Program-made: the position numbers and the translations under genes
Assembly: GCA_030512335.1 (NCBI GenBank)
Contig: JAULSU010000005.1
Location: 372,001 to 436,000 of the forward strand
Origin: Immersiella caudata
Lineage: Eukaryota > Ascomycota > Sordariomycetes > Sordariales > Lasiosphaeriaceae
Reading direction: 5' to 3'
DNA length: 64,000 bases
The notes under the pieces: generated by a model
What the model was told of the DNA's origin: nothing
Seen by the model: only the letters and a program-made list of their open reading frames with translations
Databases searched by the model: none
Shown here: positions 59,287 to 64,000 of the stretch, piece after piece
How positions within the stretch are numbered: the first letter of the stretch is position 1
How the letters are laid out: the number at the start of each line of letters is the position of its first letter

Positions 59287-60210
59287 GGAGCTCGATGAGA
59301 TCTGACAGCGTTGCATACTGCTTTCCCATCGGCGTTTTCAGGGGCAACAATAACATAGCATCTTATCTGGACATGGGCAGGGCCACCCGTATTGCATCGT
59401 ATCGGCCGCATGGGCCGGGCAAGAGGAGAGAATGGGCATGGGAGGAACTAGATGGAGCATTTGAGGCGTTAGACTATACCACATCCCGTCTGTTTTGTAT
59501 GTAGGTGACGAGCGAAGTGTCGGGATTGGTTGGGTCTCCATAAAGTCGAGCCCACCATATTGGATCTGCCTGGTAGATCCCCAAGAACAGGGTAGCGAGT
59601 GCTTTGCTAGATTCTTTTGAGCTTGATCGAAGCATCGCTCAAGCACTGAAGCGAGGAAACAATCCACTGCAACCCAACCACTTGCCGGACTTCGTGTTGC
59701 CCCGTTTGCCTTTCAGTAAGTAGTTAACATGAACTGCCAACAAAAGCTTTGAAAAGCACTCTGTGTTATTCATTTATGCTCAAATTGCTGTGTTTTCCCT
59801 CTTGCTTTCATTCTCACAAGTGTCACGTGCCAAGCATCCAGCTGCATCAATCGTCTGACCTGATTTCATTTCACCGCGCCTGACTGATCTCCCCTGCCAA
59901 AATACCACAACTACAACGGGGGTTTGTCGCTATTTGTTCCTGCTGAGTAACGGGTTCTCTCACCATTTCGTATGCATGGCTGAGTGCTCGATGCAACTGC
60001 AATGGTAGGCGCTTTTATACCGTTCCTTCCCTCAGACTCGGGTGTGTGGTGGATGTTTATTTAGAGCTGTTTGGATACGGATTGAAACGGGCGTCTCATC
60101 CCATCGTGAGCATCACGAAGAATCGTTTTTTTTGGTTACTTACTACGAACACCTCGCTACCATCCTCACCTACTTCTTTTTCCTTTATCATAGCAAGCAA
60201 CCTACCAAAT
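59287..60210. other. Intergenic region
   Basis: About 0.9 kb between two plus-strand genes. AT content rises between 59.7 and 60.0 kb. The frame of the downstream gene is open back to about 60046 but only from a GTG. No supported gene. Confidence 0.55.
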
Positions 60211-60910
60211 ATGCCATCAAGCTTCCCTAACGACGAATCCCAGCCCCTCCTCTACCCTCTCCCACCCACCATGACGATGGCATCAAAAGTATCAGCCTTC
60301 CGTACCCGAACGCGATCCTTCCTCAGGACAAAGACGAAGCATTACATCGTCATGGGGCTCGTCGCTTTCGATGTCATGGTCATTCTCGCGGATGTCTTTG
60401 TGGCGCTGATCGCGTGCGATATGCATATCCCCAACGAGGGGACTTGGGTGCAGCACACGAGGGAGGGTTTGCATGTTACGGCGGCGGTGTTTAGTGGACT
60501 GTTTTTGGTGGAGTTGATTGTCACAGTTTGGGCGTTTGGGGTTGGGTGAGTTCTTCTTCTCTTCTGTATTTTCTGCGGTTTTTCTCGGGAAGGGGGAAGG
60601 CAGCACTGGGACGGGACGAGGGCTAACTTATAGCAGATTCTTTAAGGACTGGTTCCATTGCTTTGATGCGTTTGTTATCGTGGCGAGCTTTATTATTGAT
60701 GTGGTGACGCATGGGACGCTAGAGGAGATCGGATCGCTCATCATCATTTTGAGACTCTGGCGGCTTGTCAAGATCGTGGATGAGCTGGGTGTTAGTGCGG
60801 AGGAGAGGACCGAGGAGATGGAGTCGAAGCTGCTTGCGTTGGAGAGGGAGAATGAGAGCTTGAAGGCAAGGCTTGAAGAGATGAGGGGGGTTAGTATTGA
60901 TTCGGCTTGA
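60211..60910 (+). CDS. HVCN1: Voltage-gated proton channel (Hv1 family)
   Basis: Two exons, 60211-60545 and 60634-60910, encode 203 residues (202 if the acceptor 3 nt later is used). Hv1 channels are bare voltage-sensor domains that let protons leave the cell; they dimerise through a C-terminal coiled coil. Four membrane helices are visible: S1 about 45-67 with the selectivity Asp54 (VAFDVMVILADV), S2 about 88-108 with Glu101, S3 about 117-137 with Asp123 and Asp134 (HCFDAFVIVASFIIDVV), and S4 about 145-160 with RLWRLVK, giving Arg152, Arg155 and Lys158. The C-terminus (EERTEEMESKLLALERENESLKARLEEM) is a clear coiled coil. No pore domain follows, so it is not a cation channel fragment. Confidence 0.88.
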
Positions 60911-62175
60911 GGGACAGGACATGGAGCATTCATAATAAGGAGTTGGATGATTGCTCGGCGTTCCTGGTATGTCGTTCGTTACCTGGGGCTTGTATCTTTT
61001 TTGGTGTTGTTGGGTTGGAGATACAGCTAATGCGGTGCGTCCTGGTCTCCAAATAGATACCGTGTAACAACCGAACTGCATATCGTATCAGGGTCTGTTG
61101 CTTACCGCTCTCCTGACGTGGACACAGCAACCAGCTGACTGGCGGCCAGAAACATGGTGTTTTGTGCAAAAATAACCACAGCCAACGATGCCCGTGTGTT
61201 CCTTTTGGCGGCCAACTCCGGGCTGGCTGCACGCTTCGGCGATCACCAATAAAAACCACGACACAACTGGTGCACGGCTGACGCGTCGCTGGCCAGAGCC
61301 CCTCGGCCTGTTCTCCGGAGACGGACGTTGAGGCAGTTTAACATTGTTGACAGCACGCTGGCGATGCCAGATCCAAGCCGGAGCAGCCGTCCCGAGACAA
61401 GCCGAGGTGTCTTGCAAAAAACCACCCTAGAATCTCGCCTCCGGGACTTACTTATTTAAGCTTTACGTTTCTCCACAGCAATCATACCCAAAAGCCATTG
61501 GCGAATCACCAGGCTTTTCCTCTTTGGATGGCGTTTTGACAGTGGATGGACTGCCGAGCAAAATGCGCGAGACCTGACCTGAGCTTTGAGCCCACCAGCG
61601 CTGTGCAGCCGCACGGCCGGGCCACGACTTGGTCGCGATCAACACGCCACAAACCCGGGGTCAACACCAACCATTTCACGCGCTGGACGAACCGGAGAGC
61701 CCCAGCTAGCTGCCGACAACAGCCATGAGGGCCGCTTGCGGTGCCGCCGGACAACGCACACATGCCTGAGAGCTGACGGCAGCTGCTGCAAGGTCACCGC
61801 ATGTTGCGTGGTTGTGGGTTGCGTGCACTGGAGGCGCTGGGGAAGCACCGGGGCGCGCGCCGGGGAGAGACATGGGGACATGAGCGTGATGCGATGGAGA
61901 CAGGGAGCTCCCATCAACGAGGCGGCGCCTCCCCCTCAGCAGAAATTACATTTAGCGCCATTTGCACGCCAGTCCCCAGTTCCGTTCCCCATGTTTCTTG
62001 AAGTTGTGTTCGCTTCCTCTTTTTCTCCTCTTTCCGTCTTTGCCCTGTGAGATTTCCTGCATTCCACCGGCTCCGTCGAGGTCCATCTGTCTGTCGTCCA
62101 CTCGTTTTCAGCCTGCTCTTCGCTTCTCCTCTCGCCAGACAAGCACTCTCTTGGAAATCTCCAACAACCGCCAAG
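60911..62175. other. Intergenic region, no supported gene
   Basis: About 1.3 kb between two plus-strand genes. Open frames cover both strands without conserved content. The last 200 bp are pyrimidine-rich and probably the leader of the GPI-protein gene. Confidence 0.55.
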
Positions 62176-62781
62176 ATGAAGGCTGCTCTTGTGTCCCTCG
62201 CTTTCTTCGCCTCGGCCGCCATGGGCCAGACCACGGCGTGCGCCGCCGACTACATCGTCGAGGCCTGCCTGGGTACCGAGAACGGCAAGCTTGCCAGCTG
62301 CGCGACCACTGACTATGTCTGCCGCTGTAACGCCTTTGGCAACATCCTCACGTACGTGGAAGAAATTGGAGAGAAATTGGTCTGAAGGAAGCACTAACAA
62401 AACCTCTAGGTGCTTCAACAACTGCCCCAACGACGTCCGTAAATGTGAGTTGCTCCTCCAATCTTGAAACTGTGGGCCAGTAACTAACACCCACCAGTCG
62501 ACTACCAGGGCCAGCAGCAAATCTTCTGCGGCTACGCAAGCCAATACCCCTCGACCACCACCAAGCCTATTGCTCCCGCCACCGGGACGGCCGGCGCGGT
62601 TCCCACGGGCAAGGCTGATGGTGCTGCGTCGAGCGCCCCCGCGGGCTCTGGCAAGGCCGCCTCCGGAACGGCTACCACCACTGCTCCCAGCACCGTCAAC
62701 ACCAACAGCGCCGCCGACCTCGCCCTGAACGTCGGTGGCATCCTCGCCGCGGTTGCCGGTGTTGTTGCTGCTGTGCTCTAG
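62176..62781 (+). CDS. Small secreted cysteine-rich, probably GPI-anchored protein
   Basis: Three exons, 62176-62351, 62410-62444 and 62498-62781, encode 164 residues. A signal peptide covers about 1-17 (cleavage likely after AAMG). The mature part has eight cysteines at 22, 31, 42, 49, 51, 60, 64 and 81, enough for four disulfides; the spacing is not that of a hydrophobin and only loosely recalls CFEM domains. From about 88 to 145 it is Thr/Ser/Ala/Pro-rich, suiting O-glycosylation. The end is a small-residue stretch (NTNSAADL) then a hydrophobic tail (LNVGGILAAVAGVVAAVL), the form of a GPI attachment signal. Similar proteins are common in Sordariomycete cell walls; function unknown. Confidence 0.85.
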
Positions 62782-62997
62782 ACTTGGAAAAATAGTGCCA
62801 CTTCTCGGCATTGGAGTTTGTTGGTTCCGGTCAGGGGCTTGTCTTGCAAGGGAGAACCCGCCCCTGCCGGCTGCATTGGATATCAGGCAGGCATCATCAT
62901 TATGTTAATCTTTAATGTTTTGGCTACTTATTTTTTGGGTCCTAGTAATCATGAATGATATGCTTACGGTCCAATTTCTGGTCTTTGCTTTTAGGCT

Positions 62998-63589
62998 TCA
63001 CTCAGAACTTTTATCCTTTCCTCCCCTTTTGCTGACCCCACCCCCCCAAGCCTGCTCATCTTCGTTCAAGACCTCAAAGTCTCCTTTCGCAACCTTCATC
63101 CCCTGCCCATCTTTCACCCTCACGAAACTCTTCAACGCCGCCCGTTCCGGATCGTCCTTGCTCCCCGGCTCCGGCATCTTTCTCTCGGTTCCACTGCCTT
63201 CGAATCCACCCACCCTCAAGTTCTCCCCGTGCGGACCAGCCTCATCTTTAATGTATTGACTGAGTACATGATTCGGGGCTTGTCCTCCGTAGGAATATTG
63301 GTGATCAAGAATACTCTCCTTTTGTTTGTGGGAGCCAGGAGCGTGAGCATGAGAGTCGGAAGCGGGTTGATCGCCGGGAGAGGCACCTTCGTTGGAGGCG
63401 AAGGCGCCTCCGGAGCGGATGGAGGAGGCGGCGAGTGAGGAGGGGTCGATGGCGCCGTGGTAGTGGGGATCGGAAAGGGCTGGGTTGGAGGGGTTCACCT
63501 GGGGAGGGTTAGATTGATGACGACGAAAAGGGGGGGGGAAGAGGGGAAGATACCTTTTGACCGTGGGTGGGGTTGTTGGTTGGTGCTAT
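62998..63589 (-). CDS. Conserved hypothetical protein with unclear start codon
   Basis: At least two exons on the minus strand, about 63554-63589 and 62998-63498, joined by a 55-nt intron with GTATCT donor, ATCTAAC branch and CCCAG acceptor. The product is about 178 residues, hydrophilic, Gly/Ser/His-rich and without cysteines, membrane segments or a known domain. Notable pieces are DPHYHGAIDPSSLAASSIRS, SILDHQYSYGGQAPNHVLSQ and GSKDDPERAALKSFVRVKDG; they look conserved rather than random. The codon at the expected start (before GCA CCA ACC) is ATA, in an ACCATAG context. No in-frame ATG occurs for at least 130 nt upstream. A further 5' exon, non-AUG start or sequence error is possible. Confidence 0.6.
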
Positions 63590-64000
63590 GGTGATGGTTG
63601 TGATGTTTTTTGTAGTGGTGGGATTGGCTGTGTTTACTTGGCCCGATGAATTGAGCGATGGATTGGTGGTTTCCCCCAGACAGAGCTGAGCGTGATGAAA
63701 TGATATAAGATCATTCAGAACAATCGATTTACCACTTGAACCCCTTAAATCGCCATCAAAGGCGGTGCTCGATAACCTCCGGCCATGGTGATGGTGATGT
63801 CATATTGGGAGAATCTCGAAGGGCACTGAAGATCAAGAGCACTTGCCGAATACTGGAATGCTCGTCAAGATGTCATACACGCACGTAAACACGCAATGTT
63901 AAATAAACCGGTGGATGTAGTTGTCCAGAGGAAGGGGGTGGCACCCTTGCGCAAGTGCGCACGCACTACAATTTTGGCCCCAGAGGAGGGATTCGAAATG
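63590..64000. other. Window end, upstream of the last minus-strand gene
   Basis: Promoter or leader region of the conserved hypothetical gene. It holds no supported coding frame. The sequence ends without a recognisable gene start. Confidence 0.5.

Noticed and set aside
60046..60210. N-terminal extension of the Hv1 channel
   Set aside because: The frame is open but has only a GTG at its start; the ATG at 60211 gives a complete voltage-sensor protein of normal length.

Overview
The window looks like chromosomal DNA of a filamentous ascomycete, most likely a Sordariomycete (Sordariales-like). The coding DNA is GC-rich. Introns are short (about 45-100 nt) with GT..AG ends and CTAAC/CTGAC-like branch sites just before the acceptor. 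The genes are Pezizomycotina housekeeping genes. There are no bacterial operons, no CRISPR array, no intact transposon and no convincing tRNA or rRNA gene.

Layout. 1-2.6 kb: no gene, with a possible retroelement relic. 2.6-16.1 kb: MPP10 (rRNA processing), the NDUFS7/PSST subunit of complex I, gamma-tubulin (minus), a very large phospholipase D, and COQ7 (minus). 16.7-21.8 kb: RTF1 of the Paf1 complex converges on an AHC1-like C2H2 protein. 22-24.4 kb: a lower-GC stretch with an orphan reading frame and a degenerate tandem repeat. 24.5-33 kb: an Alba-domain protein, VTC1 (minus), a Tctex1-type dynein light chain, an F-box protein and choline-phosphate cytidylyltransferase. 33-42 kb: about 9 kb with no recognisable gene, in front of a 1370-residue C2H2 plus fungal-specific transcription factor. 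47.4-57.4 kb: trifunctional C1-tetrahydrofolate synthase (minus), eIF3i, and the ISWI remodelling ATPase (minus). 58.5-64 kb: a HAPSTR1/TAPR1-like protein, a voltage-gated proton channel (Hv1), a small GPI-anchored cysteine-rich protein, and a conserved hypothetical protein (minus) whose expected ATG reads ATA.

The genes do not form one pathway. They are a normal mix of chromatin and transcription (RTF1, AHC1-like, ISWI, C2H2 factor), ribosome and translation (MPP10, eIF3i), mitochondrial and one-carbon metabolism (NDUFS7, COQ7, C1-THF synthase), phospholipid metabolism and signalling (PLD, CCT), cytoskeleton (gamma-tubulin, Tctex1) and ion or polyphosphate handling (Hv1, VTC1). Exon models were built by hand from reading frame, splice consensus and expected family motifs. 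No transcript data were available.

The points most worth a second look are: the open, arginine-rich reading frame upstream of the C1-THF synthase ATG, which could give a mitochondrial isoform; the ATA codon where the last gene should start; the Hv1 channel with a lysine at the third S4 charge and a TAGCAG tandem acceptor; the GC-AG intron and second well-placed ATG in RTF1; and the 9-kb gene-free stretch ahead of the transcription factor.
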